Source: Caldifarciminota bacterium (GTDB lineage: Bacteria > Hydrothermota > Tepidihabitantia > SM23-42). From it: a stretch of DNA of 64,000 nt. Every line of letters begins with the position of its first letter. Within the stretch, counting starts at the first letter, position 1. Location of the stretch: contig JALVOT010000006.1 of NCBI GenBank assembly GCA_027026255.1, positions 1-64,000 of the forward strand, read 5' to 3'. The notes beneath the pieces were generated by a model that searched no databases, was not told the DNA's origin, and worked only from the letters and a program-made list of their open reading frames with translations. Below are positions 1-9,233 of the stretch, in pieces. Both the position numbers and the translations under genes were made by a program.

Positions 1-124
1 AGATAATGCGAATTTGGAGGTTGAGTTAATTGAGCCGGTTGCGATTGAGCAGGGTTTGCGTTTTGCGATTCGTGAAGGTGGTAAGACCGTAGGCGCCGGC
101 GTGGTCACAAAAATTATAGAATAA
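1..124 (+). CDS. tuf: Elongation factor Tu, C-terminal end (partial)
   Basis: Only the last 40 codons are in the window; the reading frame starts at base 2 and stops with TAA at 122-124. The final residues, [20 protein letters not shown], are the highly conserved C-terminus of EF-Tu domain 3. EF-Tu is the GTPase that delivers aminoacyl-tRNA to the ribosome. The stop codon overlaps the rpsJ start (TAATG), so the two genes are translationally coupled, in the classical str-S10 order. Confidence 0.95.
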   Translation, partial: DNANLEVELIEPVAIEQGLRFAIREGGKTVGAGVVTKIIE

Positions 125-429
125 TGAATTCTCTACGCATAAGATTAAAGTCATACGACCACCGGATCCTGGACCAGTCGGTAAAATCGATTGTTGAAAC
201 TGCCAAACGATTTGGGGTGAATATCTCAGGCCCTATTCCCCTGCCCACAGAACGTTCCTTATATACAGTACTCCGGTCACCTCATGTGGACAAGAAATCC
301 CGGGAGCAGTTTGAATTAAGAATTCATAAAAGGCTTATTGAACTCAGTGATGTTACTCCGGATATCATCGACGCCCTGAATAAGCTGGAAATTCCGGCCG
401 GTGTCTATATCGAGGTAAAATCAATTTAG
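124..429 (+). CDS. rpsJ: 30S ribosomal protein S10
   Basis: This 101-residue protein has the usual S10 length. It shows the S10 core with the conserved segments [14 protein letters not shown] and [21 protein letters not shown]10 sits in the 30S head and also takes part in transcription antitermination through NusB/NusG. Its ATG overlaps the tuf stop codon and the next gene follows after 2 bases. It is the first gene of a very compact S10/spc operon, and identification by family motif is secure. Confidence 0.97.
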   Translation: MNSLRIRLKSYDHRILDQSVKSIVETAKRFGVNISGPIPLPTERSLYTVLRSPHVDKKSREQFELRIHKRLIELSDVTPDIIDALNKLEIPAGVYIEVKSI

Positions 430-431
430 CG

Positions 432-1046
432 ATGATTGGTTTAATCGGCAGAAAAAAGGGAATGTCCCAGATTTTTATTAAAAATGGTGAACTGGTGCCG
501 GTCACATTGATTGAAGCAGGTCCCTGTCCAATTATTCAAGTGAAGGATGAAAAGACGGACCATTACAAGGCAATCCAGGTCGGTTTTGGAAAGAGACGGC
601 GGATAAACAAACCACTCAAAGGACACCTTAAAAAGGCAAAGGTCGATTCGGTCGCCAGGATTTTTGAATTTCGTGTTGAGGAAGTGGATGAATTTAAGGC
701 GGGTAAAAAACTCGATGTTTCAATGTTTAAGGTGGGTGAAAAGGTTGCGGTTACAGGCTGGACAAAGGGACGCGGCTTTAGTGGAGGAATGAAAAGATGG
801 GGATGGCACGGCGGCCCAGCCTCTCACGGTTCAATGGCGCACCGTCGGATTGGTTCATCCGGGCCGGGTTCATCACCAGGAAGAATATGGAAGAATAAAA
901 CAATGCCGGGCCGTTATGGTAATGAAAGGGTTATGGTGAAAAATCTTGAGATTATTCAAATTGATAAAGAAAAGAACCTGCTCTATATCAAGGGTGCGGT
1001 ACCTGGTGCCCGAAATGGTTACCTTATAATTTCCAAGGGGAAATAA
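432..1046 (+). CDS. rplC: 50S ribosomal protein L3
   Basis: This 204-residue protein starts MIGLIGRKKGMSQIF, a typical L3 N-terminus. It contains the conserved extension around residues 113-150 (GWTKGRGFSGGMKRWGWHGG and SHGSMAHRRIGSSG) that reaches toward the peptidyl-transferase centre. L3 is an early assembly protein of the large subunit. The stop shares bases with the rplD start at 1046. Length and motifs match the bacterial family. Confidence 0.97.
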   Translation: MIGLIGRKKGMSQIFIKNGELVPVTLIEAGPCPIIQVKDEKTDHYKAIQVGFGKRRRINKPLKGHLKKAKVDSVARIFEFRVEEVDEFKAGKKLDVSMFKVGEKVAVTGWTKGRGFSGGMKRWGWHGGPASHGSMAHRRIGSSGPGSSPGRIWKNKTMPGRYGNERVMVKNLEIIQIDKEKNLLYIKGAVPGARNGYLIISKGK

Positions 1047-1681
1047 TGGAAACCACTGTCTATAATAATCAGGGTCAGGAAATTGGCAAGATAAAACTGC
1101 CTGAGGAAATATTCGGTTTGCAGATGAATCAACCGTTAGTCTGGGAAGCGGTTAATGCCTTTCTCAAAAATCAACGCACCGGTCAGGCAAAGGCGAAGAC
1201 CCGGGGCGAAGTAAGGGGTGGTGGTAAAAAACCCTGGCGTCAGAAAGGTATCGGCCGGGCAAGACAGGGCAGTATTCGTTCACCAATATGGCGGGGCGGA
1301 GGTGTGGTATTCGGTCCGAGACCAAGGGATTATTCAGTGAGATTCCCCAAGAAGAAAAAATTAAAGGCATTGATGCACTGTCTCAGTGCGCTGGCAAAGG
1401 AAGGCCGTATCAAGGTTATCGAGGAACTGAAATTTGATACGCCAAAGACCAAAAACTTCATTGCCATACTCAATGGACTCCAATTAAATCAGAAAAAGAG
1501 CCTGTTTGCGGTCGAGAGAATGGATGATAATCTGAAATTAGCCGGGCGAAACATCCCATACTTAACCCTGAAACGAGCCGATGACCTGAATTGCTATGAC
1601 CTGCTCAGTAATGAGTATCTGATAATAACAAAAAATGGATTGGAGAAATTAAATAAGAGATGCGTTACGAAAAAATTATAA
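1046..1681 (+). CDS. rplD: 50S ribosomal protein L4
   Basis: This 211-residue protein has the L4 exit-tunnel loop (KTRGEVRGGGKKPWRQKGIG, then GRARQGSIRSPIWRGGGVVFGP) around residues 50-90. L4 lines the peptide exit tunnel, and in some bacteria it autoregulates the S10 operon. Its 3' end overlaps the start of rplW by 22 bases, longer than the 1-4 base overlaps elsewhere in this operon. The ATG overlaps the rplC stop. Confidence 0.97.
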   Translation: METTVYNNQGQEIGKIKLPEEIFGLQMNQPLVWEAVNAFLKNQRTGQAKAKTRGEVRGGGKKPWRQKGIGRARQGSIRSPIWRGGGVVFGPRPRDYSVRFPKKKKLKALMHCLSALAKEGRIKVIEELKFDTPKTKNFIAILNGLQLNQKKSLFAVERMDDNLKLAGRNIPYLTLKRADDLNCYDLLSNEYLIITKNGLEKLNKRCVTKKL

Positions 1682-1944
1682 AAAAGGTGCTAATAACCGA
1701 AAAGGCAACGCGACTTCGTGAGTCAAATTGTTATGTATTTATTGTGAATCCAGGGGCAAATCGACATCAGATAAGGGAGGCGGTGGAAAAGCTCTTTAAT
1801 GTTAAGGTGACCGGAGTGAGGACTTCAAATTACCAGGGTAAGTTAAGGCGTCTTGGTCGTTCTTCAGGATATACGCCAAAATTTAAAAAGGCGATGGTAA
1901 CCATAAAAGAGGGACAGACCATCGAAATAGTTGAAGGTGTATGA
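1660..1944 (+). CDS. rplW: 50S ribosomal protein L23
   Basis: This 94-residue protein begins [19 protein letters not shown], typical of L23, and carries the conserved [20 protein letters not shown] and the loop with GKLRRLGR. L23 sits at the tunnel exit and is the docking site for trigger factor and SRP. The start lies 22 bases inside rplD. The GAGA run just before it may serve as a weak ribosome-binding site, so translation probably relies on coupling. Its stop overlaps the rplB start (ATGATG). Confidence 0.95.
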   Translation: MRYEKIIKKVLITEKATRLRESNCYVFIVNPGANRHQIREAVEKLFNVKVTGVRTSNYQGKLRRLGRSSGYTPKFKKAMVTIKEGQTIEIVEGV

Positions 1945-2765
1945 TGGCGATAAAGAAATATAAACCCACCTCACCAGGAAGAAGATACTATACGGTGAAT
2001 AAATTGCCGATTACCAGAGGGAAACCGGAAAAACGATTGGTGATTTCGAAGAAAAAGACCGGCGGTAGAAATAATATGGGTAGAGTTACCGCCCGGCATC
2101 GAGGTGGTGGTCATCATAAGATAATCAGAATCATAGATTTCCGTCGTAATAAGGATAATATTCCGGCAAAGGTTCAGGCAATAGAATACGACCCGAATCG
2201 TAGTGCCTTAATCGCCCTGCTTTCCTATGCCGACGGTGAAAAGCGTTATATAATTGCGCCTGAGGGTCTTGAGGTCGGTGATACAGTAAACTCAGGAGAA
2301 AATGTGGCTATTAAGATCGGCAACTGTCTGCCCCTCAAAAATATCCCCCTGGGTATTGAAATCCACAATCTGGAACTTGTGCCTGATAAGGGAGCAGAAC
2401 TGGTGCGCAGTGCTGGACTTTCCTGTCAAATCCTTGCCAAGGAAGGAAAATATGCCCATATTAAACTACCATCTGGTGAGGTGAGATTGATTGATCTCCG
2501 CTGTCGAGCAACCATTGGTCAGGTCTCAAATACATTGCATTCAAGTGTCTCCCTTGGTAAGGCGGGAAGAAAAAGGCATAAAGGACGACGACCCCATGTT
2601 CGTGGTGTGGCAATGAATCCGATTGATCATCCAATGGGTGGAGGTGAAGGAAAATCACACGGTGGAAGACAACCGACATCACCCTGGGGTTGGTTGACCA
2701 AGGGGAAGAAGACAAGAAAGGCGCATAAAAGTTCAGATAAATTTATTGTTAAGAGGAGAAAATAA
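1941..2765 (+). CDS. rplB: 50S ribosomal protein L2
   Basis: This 274-residue protein has the usual L2 length, with the RNA-binding OB-like and SH3-like domains and the signature [20 protein letters not shown] near residues 220-240. That signature includes the His needed at the peptidyl-transferase centre. Two Met codons open the frame (1941 and 1944); the second gives the more usual [14 protein letters not shown] start, and both overlap the rplW stop. L2 is a primary 23S rRNA-binding protein. Confidence 0.97.
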   Translation: MMAIKKYKPTSPGRRYYTVNKLPITRGKPEKRLVISKKKTGGRNNMGRVTARHRGGGHHKIIRIIDFRRNKDNIPAKVQAIEYDPNRSALIALLSYADGEKRYIIAPEGLEVGDTVNSGENVAIKIGNCLPLKNIPLGIEIHNLELVPDKGAELVRSAGLSCQILAKEGKYAHIKLPSGEVRLIDLRCRATIGQVSNTLHSSVSLGKAGRKRHKGRRPHVRGVAMNPIDHPMGGGEGKSHGGRQPTSPWGWLTKGKKTRKAHKSSDKFIVKRRK

Positions 2766-3058
2766 TGGCACGGTCTTTGAAAAAAGGTCCTTATGTCGAT
2801 GCAAAATTAATGAAGAAAATAAGCAAGCTTATTGATAGTGGAGAGAAGAAGATTATCAAGACCTGGGCAAGGAATTCTATGATTCCACCAGAATTTGTCG
2901 GTTTCACGATTGCCGTCCATAATGGTAATCGTTTTATTCCGGTCTATATTACCGAAAGGATGGTCGGACATAAACTCGGTGAATTTGCTCCGACCCGCAC
3001 CTTCCGTGCACATTCAGGGACCAGAAAGGCAGAAAAGGAGAAAAAGGCGGTGAAATGA
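2765..3058 (+). CDS. rpsS: 30S ribosomal protein S19
   Basis: This 97-residue protein starts [19 protein letters not shown] and contains the signature [18 protein letters not shown] near residues 67-85. S19 sits in the 30S head near the A-site tRNA and the inter-subunit bridge. It overlaps the rplB stop by one base (TAATG) and the rplV start by 4 bases. All of this is typical of the family. Confidence 0.97.
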   Translation: MARSLKKGPYVDAKLMKKISKLIDSGEKKIIKTWARNSMIPPEFVGFTIAVHNGNRFIPVYITERMVGHKLGEFAPTRTFRAHSGTRKAEKEKKAVK

Positions 3059-3420
3059 TTGCCCGTGCTGTGAAAAAATATGAAAGGGTCTCGCCCCGTA
3101 AGGTAAAGCGGATTCTCGATATAATTCGAGGTAAGGGGGTAATAGAAGCAAGGGCGCAGCTGCAATTCTATCACTCCCGTTCAAAGATTCCGGTTCTGAA
3201 GACCATAAACTCAGCGGTTGCTAATTTTAAGGATATGGTCGGCACCTTAAAGATTGACGACGAAGACCTTTTTATAAAAGAGGCCAGGGTCGACCCCGGT
3301 CCCCAACTGAAGCGGTGGCGTCCCGGCTTTCGTGGTTCTGCGAATATGATTCGAAGACGAACCTGCCACATTACTGTGGTTGTTGATTCTTATAAACCAA
3401 TTGAGGAGAAAGGAGCCTGA
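3055..3420 (+). CDS. rplV: 50S ribosomal protein L22
   Basis: This 121-residue protein shows [20 protein letters not shown] at the start and the L22 beta-hairpin signature [20 protein letters not shown] near residues 82-102. That hairpin lines the exit tunnel and is the usual site of macrolide-resistance changes. The start overlaps rpsS (ATGA) and the stop overlaps rpsC (TGATG). Confidence 0.96.
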   Translation: MIARAVKKYERVSPRKVKRILDIIRGKGVIEARAQLQFYHSRSKIPVLKTINSAVANFKDMVGTLKIDDEDLFIKEARVDPGPQLKRWRPGFRGSANMIRRRTCHITVVVDSYKPIEEKGA

Positions 3421-4043
3421 TGGGTCAAAAGACACATCCAATCGGTTTCAGATTAGGGATTACCAAGGACTGGAAATCCCGATGGTTTGACCAGCATAAT
3501 TATGATAAATTGATTGCTGAGGACTATCATATCCGACGCTACCTTTATCAGCGCTTAATAGATGCTATGATTTCTGATATCATCATAAGGCGATTGTCAA
3601 ACCGTGTTATAATATCAATCTATACGGCCCAGCCCGGCAAGGTTATCGGTAAGGGTGGCGAGGAGATAAAAAAGTTGAGGGAGGAGATAAAAAGTTTGGT
3701 CAATAAGGATGTTTCAATCAACATTGAAGAGATCCAGATGCCGGAACTTGATGCATTTTTGGTTGCCCAGAATATCGCCCGTCAGATTAAACAACGTGTT
3801 TCACACCGCAGAGCAATGAAACGGGCAGTTATCTCGGCTATGAAGATTGGTGCCAAAGGGATAAAGGTCTCCTGCGCAGGTCGATTAGGTGGTGCTGAGA
3901 TCGCCCGTACTGAATGGTATCGTGAAGGAAGTGTTCCACTTCAGACGATTGATGCAGATATCGACTATGCCTGTGCAACATCCTTTACAATATACGGAAC
4001 AGTTGGAGTTAAGGTGTGGATATATAAAGGAAAGGTCCACTAA
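3420..4043 (+). CDS. rpsC: 30S ribosomal protein S3
   Basis: This 207-residue protein starts [20 protein letters not shown]. It has the KH domain with the [14 protein letters not shown] loop near residues 77-91 and the C-terminal signature [20 protein letters not shown] near residues 150-170. S3 helps form the mRNA entry tunnel. It overlaps rplP by one base. Length and motifs match the bacterial family. Confidence 0.97.
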   Translation: MGQKTHPIGFRLGITKDWKSRWFDQHNYDKLIAEDYHIRRYLYQRLIDAMISDIIIRRLSNRVIISIYTAQPGKVIGKGGEEIKKLREEIKSLVNKDVSINIEEIQMPELDAFLVAQNIARQIKQRVSHRRAMKRAVISAMKIGAKGIKVSCAGRLGGAEIARTEWYREGSVPLQTIDADIDYACATSFTIYGTVGVKVWIYKGKVH

Positions 4044-4474
4044 TGCTGGAACCCAAGAAAGTAAAATACCGAAAACAGCAACGGGGAAGATTGAAGGGGA
4101 AGGCAACCCGGGGTAATACCATTGCTTTTGGTGAATATGGTTTGATCGCCCTTGAGCCAGCCTGGATTACCGCGCGTCAGATTGAGGCGGCTCGGGTGGC
4201 AATCTCCCATTCAATGAAAAAGGGCGGCAAAATGTGGATTCGTATCTTTCCGGACAAACCAGTAACAAAAAAACCTGCTGAGACAAGAATGGGAAAAGGA
4301 AAAGGAGCACCGGAATACTGGGTAAGTGTGGTGAAACCGGGTCGTATTATATTTGAAATTGAAGGTATGAACGAATCTGATGCGCGCCATCTTTTAAGGT
4401 TGGCGGCGAATAAATTACCGATCAAAACAAGATTTATAAAAAGAACTCCAGGAATAAAATATGAAGGTTTTTGA
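4043..4474 (+). CDS. rplP: 50S ribosomal protein L16
   Basis: This 143-residue protein has the L16 N-terminal [18 protein letters not shown] and the central [20 protein letters not shown]. The [20 protein letters not shown] and [19 protein letters not shown] blocks follow. L16 binds near the A-site tRNA elbow. Its end overlaps rpmC by 14 bases. Confidence 0.97.
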   Translation: MLEPKKVKYRKQQRGRLKGKATRGNTIAFGEYGLIALEPAWITARQIEAARVAISHSMKKGGKMWIRIFPDKPVTKKPAETRMGKGKGAPEYWVSVVKPGRIIFEIEGMNESDARHLLRLAANKLPIKTRFIKRTPGIKYEGF

Positions 4475-4715
4475 ACTTAGAGAAAAGACCAAACAGGAAC
4501 TCATTGATATGCTTAATGGACTATATCGGGAACTCTTTAATCTCAGACTCCGGCGCGGTGCCCAGAAACTGCCCAATCCTCTGAGATTAAGGACCCTGCG
4601 TCGTGATATTGCCCGAATCAAAACAGTGTTAAAGGAAGACGAACTGGGCATAAGAAAACTGCTCGAACCCAGGACATCAACATCAAAATCAAAGAAGGGA
4701 GTCAAGAATGCGTAA
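4461..4715 (+). CDS. rpmC: 50S ribosomal protein L29 with extended C-terminus
   Basis: The first ~65 residues match L29 ([20 protein letters not shown], then [14 protein letters not shown]). At 84 residues it is longer than the usual 60-70; the extra tail ([18 protein letters not shown]) is basic and probably disordered. L29 lies beside L23 at the tunnel exit. The gene starts inside rplP and ends inside rpsQ, so it is tightly coupled on both sides. Confidence 0.93.
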   Translation: MKVFELREKTKQELIDMLNGLYRELFNLRLRRGAQKLPNPLRLRTLRRDIARIKTVLKEDELGIRKLLEPRTSTSKSKKGVKNA

Positions 4716-4941
4716 AAGAAAGATTGGTGTCGTGGTAAGTGATAAAATGAATAAAACAGTGGTCGTGAAGATAAGCAATTATACGAAGCATCCTCTCTAT
4801 AAAAAATATATCAGAAAATCTACCAGGATATATGTCCATGATGAAAAAAATGAATGCAAAACAGGTGAAAAGGTTATGGTGGAATTAACCAGGCCCCTAT
4901 CAAAACTAAAGCGCTGGCGTGTAATAAGGAGAATAGATTGA
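4708..4941 (+). CDS. rpsQ: 30S ribosomal protein S17
   Basis: This 77-residue protein opens with [20 protein letters not shown] and has the OB-fold with [20 protein letters not shown], then the C-terminal [13 protein letters not shown]17 is a primary 16S rRNA-binding assembly protein. It overlaps rpmC at its start, and its TGA stop overlaps the TTG start of rplN. Confidence 0.95.
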   Translation: MRKRKIGVVVSDKMNKTVVVKISNYTKHPLYKKYIRKSTRIYVHDEKNECKTGEKVMVELTRPLSKLKRWRVIRRID

Positions 4942-5306
4942 TTCAGATATACTCAAGATTAAAGGTATGTGATAATACAGGTGCCAAAATTGCAATGTGC
5001 ATTCAGGTTACTGGAAGTTCAAAGCGAAGATATGGTCACCTGGGCGATATCATCAATGTAACAATAAAGGATGCCCTTCCCAACGCTCCGGTGAAAAAAG
5101 GGGATAAGGGTAAGGCGGTTATTGTCCGAACAAAGAAGGAACATCGGAGAAAGGATGGTTCTTATATAAGATTTGACGATAATGCCTGTGTCTTAATTAC
5201 CGACCAGAAAGAACCAAAGGGAACAAGAGTCTTTGGTCCTGTAGCAAGGGAATTAAGGGAACGCGGTTTTACCAAGATTATATCCCTGGCAAGCGAGGTC
5301 GTCTAA
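4938..5306 (+). CDS. rplN: 50S ribosomal protein L14 (TTG start)
   Basis: This 122-residue protein has the full L14 length and the signature near residues 60-86 ([20 protein letters not shown], then FDDNACVL). The only start compatible with the usual MIQ N-terminus is TTG at 4938, which overlaps the rpsQ stop (TTGA). An AAGGAGAA ribosome-binding site lies at 4926-4933. L14 forms inter-subunit bridge B8 and binds L19. Confidence 0.95.
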   Translation: MIQIYSRLKVCDNTGAKIAMCIQVTGSSKRRYGHLGDIINVTIKDALPNAPVKKGDKGKAVIVRTKKEHRRKDGSYIRFDDNACVLITDQKEPKGTRVFGPVARELRERGFTKIISLASEVV

Positions 5307-5307
5307 A

Positions 5308-5652
5308 ATGAAGAAAAAGAAGGTGCAGAAAAAGTTACAGAAATTTCATATCAAGAAGAATGATCTGGTTGAGGTCAATTCAGGAGAAGAGAAAGGAAGA
5401 AGAGGAAGGGTACTGGAAATTATCCCGGAAAAGAATTATGCCGTGGTTGAAGGTATCAATCTGGTCAAGAAACATCAGCGCGCACGTTCCCAGACCAAAC
5501 CATCAGGTATTGTTACTGTTCCATCACCCCTGCACATATCCAATCTCGTTCTGATATGTCAAAAATGCGGGAAAAAGGTAAAGGTGAGATGGGAAAAGGT
5601 CGAACAGAAAAGGGTTAGAATTTGTAAACAGTGTGGAGAAATCATTGACTAA
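5308..5652 (+). CDS. rplX: 50S ribosomal protein L24 with C-terminal zinc ribbon
   Basis: This 114-residue protein has the KOW motif ([20 protein letters not shown]) near residues 17-36 and the L24 block [13 protein letters not shown]. The C-terminus holds two CxxC pairs (CQKC and CKQC), a probable zinc-binding ribbon found in part of the bacterial family. L24 initiates 50S assembly. It follows rplN after one base, and its 3' end overlaps the region from which rplE starts. Confidence 0.95.
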   Translation: MKKKKVQKKLQKFHIKKNDLVEVNSGEEKGRRGRVLEIIPEKNYAVVEGINLVKKHQRARSQTKPSGIVTVPSPLHISNLVLICQKCGKKVKVRWEKVEQKRVRICKQCGEIID

Positions 5653-6217
5653 AAAGATGAAAAAAGAATATACACCAAGACTAAAATTATACTATGAAAG
5701 AGAATTAAGAAAATCATTGATGAAGGAATTGGGTTATAAAAATATCTATCAGGTTCCACGACTAAAGAAGATTGTTATCAATGTCGGCCTTGGTGAGGCG
5801 GTTGCCGACCCCAAGATTCTGGATATTGTTCGAGAGGACCTTGCCCGGATTACCGGGCAGGCACCGGTACCGACCCGTGCCAAAAGGCCGATCTCCAACT
5901 TCAAGATTCGGCGTGGGATGGTAATCGGGATGAAGGTTACACTGCGCGGGGCGAGGATGTATGAATTTTTTGATCGATTTGTAAATTTTGCAACACCGCG
6001 CATAAGAGATTTTCGTGGATTCTCAAGAAATTCATTTGATGGTCGAGGATGCTACAATCTGGGCATCTATGAACAGACTGTCTTTCCGGAAATTGAATAT
6101 GATAAAGTGAAAAAGGTATTCGGTATGGATATTGCCATTGTGACATCAGCAAAAAAGGATGAGGATGCTATGATACTGCTTGAAAGGCTGGGTATGCCTT
6201 TCGAAAGGAAAAAATAG
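5645..6217 (+). CDS. rplE: 50S ribosomal protein L5
   Basis: The L5 family is shown by [20 protein letters not shown] near residues 26-45, the [14 protein letters not shown] loop, and the C-terminal [21 protein letters not shown]5 binds 5S rRNA and contacts P-site tRNA. The start is uncertain. I prefer TTG at 5645 because GGAGA lies 5 bases upstream; ATG at 5657 would be 4 codons shorter but lacks a ribosome-binding site, and GTG at 5633 is also open. It overlaps the end of rplX. Confidence 0.93.
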   Translation: MTKKMKKEYTPRLKLYYERELRKSLMKELGYKNIYQVPRLKKIVINVGLGEAVADPKILDIVREDLARITGQAPVPTRAKRPISNFKIRRGMVIGMKVTLRGARMYEFFDRFVNFATPRIRDFRGFSRNSFDGRGCYNLGIYEQTVFPEIEYDKVKKVFGMDIAIVTSAKKDEDAMILLERLGMPFERKK

Positions 6218-6227
6218 AAGGAGATAT

Positions 6228-6413
6228 ATGGCAAGACTTGCCTTGATAAATAAACAGAAAAGAAAAGCAAAATTTTCTACCCGTAGATATAATCGTTGTT
6301 TCCGCTGCGGCCGGGCGCGGGGTTATTACCGCAGGTTCGGTCTCTGTAGAATCTGTCTACGGGAACTCGCCCTGAAAGGAGAAATTCCCGGGGTGAGAAA
6401 GGCCACCTGGTAA
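6228..6413 (+). CDS. rpsN: 30S ribosomal protein S14, zinc-binding (type Z)
   Basis: The start is ATG at 6228, preceded by AAGGAGAT, giving the standard 61 residues of type Z S14. Two CxxC pairs (CFRCG and CRICL, Cys 24, 27, 40 and 43) form the zinc knuckle, and the C-terminus [11 protein letters not shown] is conserved. S14 is a late assembly protein of the 30S head. It is the last ribosomal gene here; the usual followers (rpsH, rplF, rplR, rpsE, rplO, secY) are absent, and convergent recR begins 2 bases later. Confidence 0.95.
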   Translation: MARLALINKQKRKAKFSTRRYNRCFRCGRARGYYRRFGLCRICLRELALKGEIPGVRKATW

Positions 6414-6415
6414 TA

Positions 6416-7003
6416 TCAAATTTCCTGTCTTCCCTCTAACGCCTTAGCAATTGTTATCTTGTCAGCAAATTCAATATCACTTCCGGTGGGAAGCCCCCGG
6501 GCGATTCTTGTTATTTTAATATTTAACGGCTTAAGTAATTTTGCAATATAGACGGCTGTAATATCCCCGTCGGTGGTGGGATTTGTGGCAATAATGACTT
6601 CATCAATCTTGTTTTGACTTACCCTTTTTAATAACGAATCTATTCTGAGGTCTTTCGGTCCCATATTGTTTATTGGTGATATTACACCATGAAGAATATG
6701 ATAGAGCCCACGATATTCGCCGATTCTTTCGATAATCATCACATCGGACGGCTGTTCAACAACGCAGATTCTATCCTGCACCCGGCTTTTATCCGTGCAT
6801 ATCGGGCAGGGATTGGTTTCGGTCAGATTATGACAGATTATACATTCTTTTAAAGATGTCCGGGCACGCACAATCGTCCCGGCCAGTTCCTTTACCTTTG
6901 CCTCATCCATCTTCTGTAAATAGAAGGCAAGACGCAGGGCGGATTTTCTTCCGATGCCGGGAAGCCACTGAAGTTTTTCAATCAGCTCCTCAAGAAGACG
7001 CAT
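6416..7003 (-). CDS. recR: Recombination protein RecR
   Basis: This 195-residue protein has the family length. It contains a helix-hairpin-helix (LPGIGRKSALRLAFYL, residues 14-29), a four-Cys zinc motif (Cys 54, 57, 66, 69) and a Toprim domain (about residues 77-170, with the TNPTTDGDITAVYI motif). RecR works with RecF and RecO to load RecA at gapped DNA. It converges on the ribosomal operon. Its promoter puts the -10 box 5 bases from the ATG, implying a leaderless mRNA. Confidence 0.96.
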   Translation of the reverse strand: MRLLEELIEKLQWLPGIGRKSALRLAFYLQKMDEAKVKELAGTIVRARTSLKECIICHNLTETNPCPICTDKSRVQDRICVVEQPSDVMIIERIGEYRGLYHILHGVISPINNMGPKDLRIDSLLKRVSQNKIDEVIIATNPTTDGDITAVYIAKLLKPLNIKITRIARGLPTGSDIEFADKITIAKALEGRQEI

Positions 7004-7008
7004 AACCT

Positions 7009-7036
7009 ATTTTACTGATTAATTAAATCAAGTCAA
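7009..7036 (-). promoter_or_regulatory. Leaderless promoter of recR
   Basis: Read on the minus strand, TTGACT (7036-7031) is followed by a 16-base spacer and TAAAAT (7014-7009). Only 5 bases separate the -10 box from the recR ATG at 7003, so transcription would begin at or next to the start codon. No ribosome-binding site is needed or seen. Confidence 0.6.
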
Positions 7037-7088
7037 CATTTCTATTCGGGGAGGAGTATGTAGAATGCAAAGATTTTTTTCTGCATAC

Positions 7089-7116
7089 TTGATTTTTGAT
7101 TAAATACTGATATAAT
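7089..7116 (+). promoter_or_regulatory. Promoter of the MBL hydrolase/fumarase operon
   Basis: TTGATT (7089-7094), a 16-base spacer and TATAAT (7111-7116) precede the hydrolase gene. An inverted repeat CTGAT...ATCAG (7107-7123) spans the -10 box and could be an operator. An AAAGGAG ribosome-binding site follows before the ATG at 7136, so this transcript has a short leader. Confidence 0.55.
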
Positions 7117-7135
7117 TAATCAGAAAGGAGTCACT

Positions 7136-7783
7136 ATGAAGATAAAATTCTTGGGACACGCATCATTTTACATCGTTTCTAATCAGGGCATAAAAATTAT
7201 TACGGACCCCTATGAACCGGGTTGTTTTGATGGAGGGATTTCTTATGATCCCATAACCGAACCTGCAGATATTGTTACGATTTCCCATGAACATGAAGAC
7301 CATAACTTCACCGATATTGCGGGAAATCCTGAATTTGTGCGGGGGGCAGGGAAAAAAATAGTGAAGGGAATCGAAATTAATGGAGTCGATGTATTTCATG
7401 ATGAATCCGGGGGTAAAGAAAGGGGAACCAATACAGTATTCAATATGAAAATTGATGGTATGAATGTCGTTCACTTAGGTGATCTCGGCCATCCCCTTTC
7501 AGAAACTGACGCTCAGGATATCGGACCGGTTGATATTCTATTTATCCCGGTGGGCGGCTATTATACGATCGATGCCCAGGTCGCCGATGAGGTTATAAAT
7601 ATGTTGAACCCAAAGGTTGTTATTCCGATGCATTTTAAGACCGATAAGTGTAACTTCCCGATTGCTCCGGTGGATGATTTTATCAAGGATAAAGAGATAA
7701 CAAAATCCGATAGTGAGGTTGAAATCAATAAAGAATCACTGCCGGCAAAGACAACCTTCTATCTCTTGATGCCCAGTAAATAG
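7136..7783 (+). CDS. MBL-fold metal-dependent hydrolase (UlaG/UPF0173-like)
   Basis: This 215-residue protein has the metallo-beta-lactamase metal motif HEHEDH at residues 51-56, GDLGHP near 122 and a later conserved His in IPMHFKT near 170. N-terminal MKIKFLGHASFYI is typical of the small UlaG-like/UPF0173 branch. These are two-metal hydrolases whose substrates are mostly unknown. It is the first gene of a probable operon with the two fumarase subunits (22-base gap). The fold is sure, the substrate is not. Confidence 0.85.
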   Translation: MKIKFLGHASFYIVSNQGIKIITDPYEPGCFDGGISYDPITEPADIVTISHEHEDHNFTDIAGNPEFVRGAGKKIVKGIEINGVDVFHDESGGKERGTNTVFNMKIDGMNVVHLGDLGHPLSETDAQDIGPVDILFIPVGGYYTIDAQVADEVINMLNPKVVIPMHFKTDKCNFPIAPVDDFIKDKEITKSDSEVEINKESLPAKTTFYLLMPSK

Positions 7784-7805
7784 CAGTAAAATCAAAGGAG
7801 GTCCG

Positions 7806-8645
7806 GTGAGAAAGGTTGAATACAAAAAAATCGTTGATGAGGTTGCCCGACTGTGTATGGAGGCAAACTATTTTCTCGGCGAGGATGTTATTGATGGTTT
7901 GAAGAATAGTCTTAAAAATGAGGATTCCGCGACTGCCAGGGATATTATAAATCAAATCCTGAAGAATGCGGAGATTGCCCGAAGCGAGAAGGTTCCTTTG
8001 TGCCAGGATTGCGGTTTCACCGTAGTATTTTTAGAAATGGGCACTGATGTATATGTTGACGGCAATATTATTGATGCGATAAATGATGGGGTGAGAAAAG
8101 GTTATACTGAAGGTTATTTAAGAAAATCTATTCTTAAAGACCCTATCCGTGGGGGGAATACCAATGATAATACACCGGCGATTGTCCACAGCCAACTTGT
8201 ATCCGGTGATAAGATAAAGATTACCGTTGCACCCAAAGGTGGTGGTAGTGAAAATATGAGCGCGGTGAAGATGGGTAAACCGGCCGATGGTATTGAGGGT
8301 GTAAAGGATTTTGTCGTGAATCAGGTGATTCGAGCCCGGGCAAATCCCTGTCCACCGATTATTGTCGGTGTCGGTATTGGAGGCACATTCGAGTATGTCA
8401 CCTACCTGGCAAAAAAGGCTCTTTTGCGCAATATTGGAGAGAGAAATCCTGAACCATTCTATGCAGATGTGGAGAGGGAATTGCTCGAACGCATTAACAA
8501 AACCGGAATCGGACCAATGGGCCTGGGCGGCCGCACCACAGCCCTGGATGTCTTTGTTGAAACCCACCCCCGGCACATCGCCTCATTTCCGGCTGCAGTA
8601 AATATAAACTGCCATTCGGCACGACACAAAAGTATCATAATATAG
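7806..8645 (+). CDS. Class I fumarate hydratase, alpha (N-terminal) subunit
   Basis: This 279-residue protein matches the N-terminal half of class I [4Fe-4S] fumarases and L(+)-tartrate dehydratase alpha. The three cluster-ligand Cys are visible at 66 (in LCQDCG), 182 (in NPCPPIIVGVGIGG) and 269 (CHSARH). The extra Cys in CQDCG, where many relatives have CQDTG, is notable. The start is GTG at 7806 after AAAGGAGG. Together with the beta subunit 8 bases downstream it would interconvert fumarate and malate; tartrate as substrate cannot be excluded. Confidence 0.9.
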   Translation: MRKVEYKKIVDEVARLCMEANYFLGEDVIDGLKNSLKNEDSATARDIINQILKNAEIARSEKVPLCQDCGFTVVFLEMGTDVYVDGNIIDAINDGVRKGYTEGYLRKSILKDPIRGGNTNDNTPAIVHSQLVSGDKIKITVAPKGGGSENMSAVKMGKPADGIEGVKDFVVNQVIRARANPCPPIIVGVGIGGTFEYVTYLAKKALLRNIGERNPEPFYADVERELLERINKTGIGPMGLGGRTTALDVFVETHPRHIASFPAAVNINCHSARHKSIII

Positions 8646-8653
8646 GAGGTATA

Positions 8654-9211
8654 ATGTCACAGTTGATTAAATTAACCCCGCCGTTGTCTGATGAAGATAT
8701 AGAACATTTGAAGATTGGAGACCGTGTTCTCATTACCGGAAAAATTCTCACCGGACGGGATAGTGCACATAAAAGACTTTTTGACCTTGTCCAGGATGGC
8801 AAACCTTTGCCGATCGAAATCAAGGGTCAGATTATCTATTATGTCGGGCCGGCCCCGGCAAAACCAGGGAAGGTTATCGGGTCAGCCGGACCTACAACCT
8901 CTTATCGTATGGACCCATACACACCCCTTTTGTTAAAAGAGGGATTGAAAGCGATGATTGGTAAGGGACAGAGGAGCCCGGAGGTCAGGGAGGCGATGAA
9001 GCAATATAAGGCAGTCTATTTTGCGGCAACCGGCGGTGCAGGAGCATTAATAGCAAGATGCATAAAATCGGCGAAGATAATCGCCTATGAAGATTTAGGC
9101 CCTGAGGCAATAAGGGAACTTATCGTTGAAGATTTTCCGGTGATTGTTGCCAATGATATCTATGGCGGTGACCTTTATGATGAAGGGATAAGAAAATTCC
9201 AGCAGGTCTAA
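8654..9211 (+). CDS. Class I fumarate hydratase, beta (C-terminal) subunit
   Basis: This 185-residue protein has the beta-subunit family length and motifs: GDRVLITGKILTGRDSAHKR, YVGPAPAKPGKVIGSAGPTT with the following SYRMD, and YFAATGGAGALIARCIKS. The beta subunit provides substrate-binding residues to the alpha-subunit cluster. An AGGAGG ribosome-binding site lies in the 8-base gap after the alpha gene. The split two-gene form is common in anaerobes. Confidence 0.9.
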   Translation: MSQLIKLTPPLSDEDIEHLKIGDRVLITGKILTGRDSAHKRLFDLVQDGKPLPIEIKGQIIYYVGPAPAKPGKVIGSAGPTTSYRMDPYTPLLLKEGLKAMIGKGQRSPEVREAMKQYKAVYFAATGGAGALIARCIKSAKIIAYEDLGPEAIRELIVEDFPVIVANDIYGGDLYDEGIRKFQQV

Positions 9212-9233
9212 ATTTTTATATTTAGTGCGGTGC

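Noticed and set aside
2461-2715. Minus-strand open frames inside ribosomal protein genes
   Set aside because: They are shadows of strongly conserved plus-strand genes and show no start signals.
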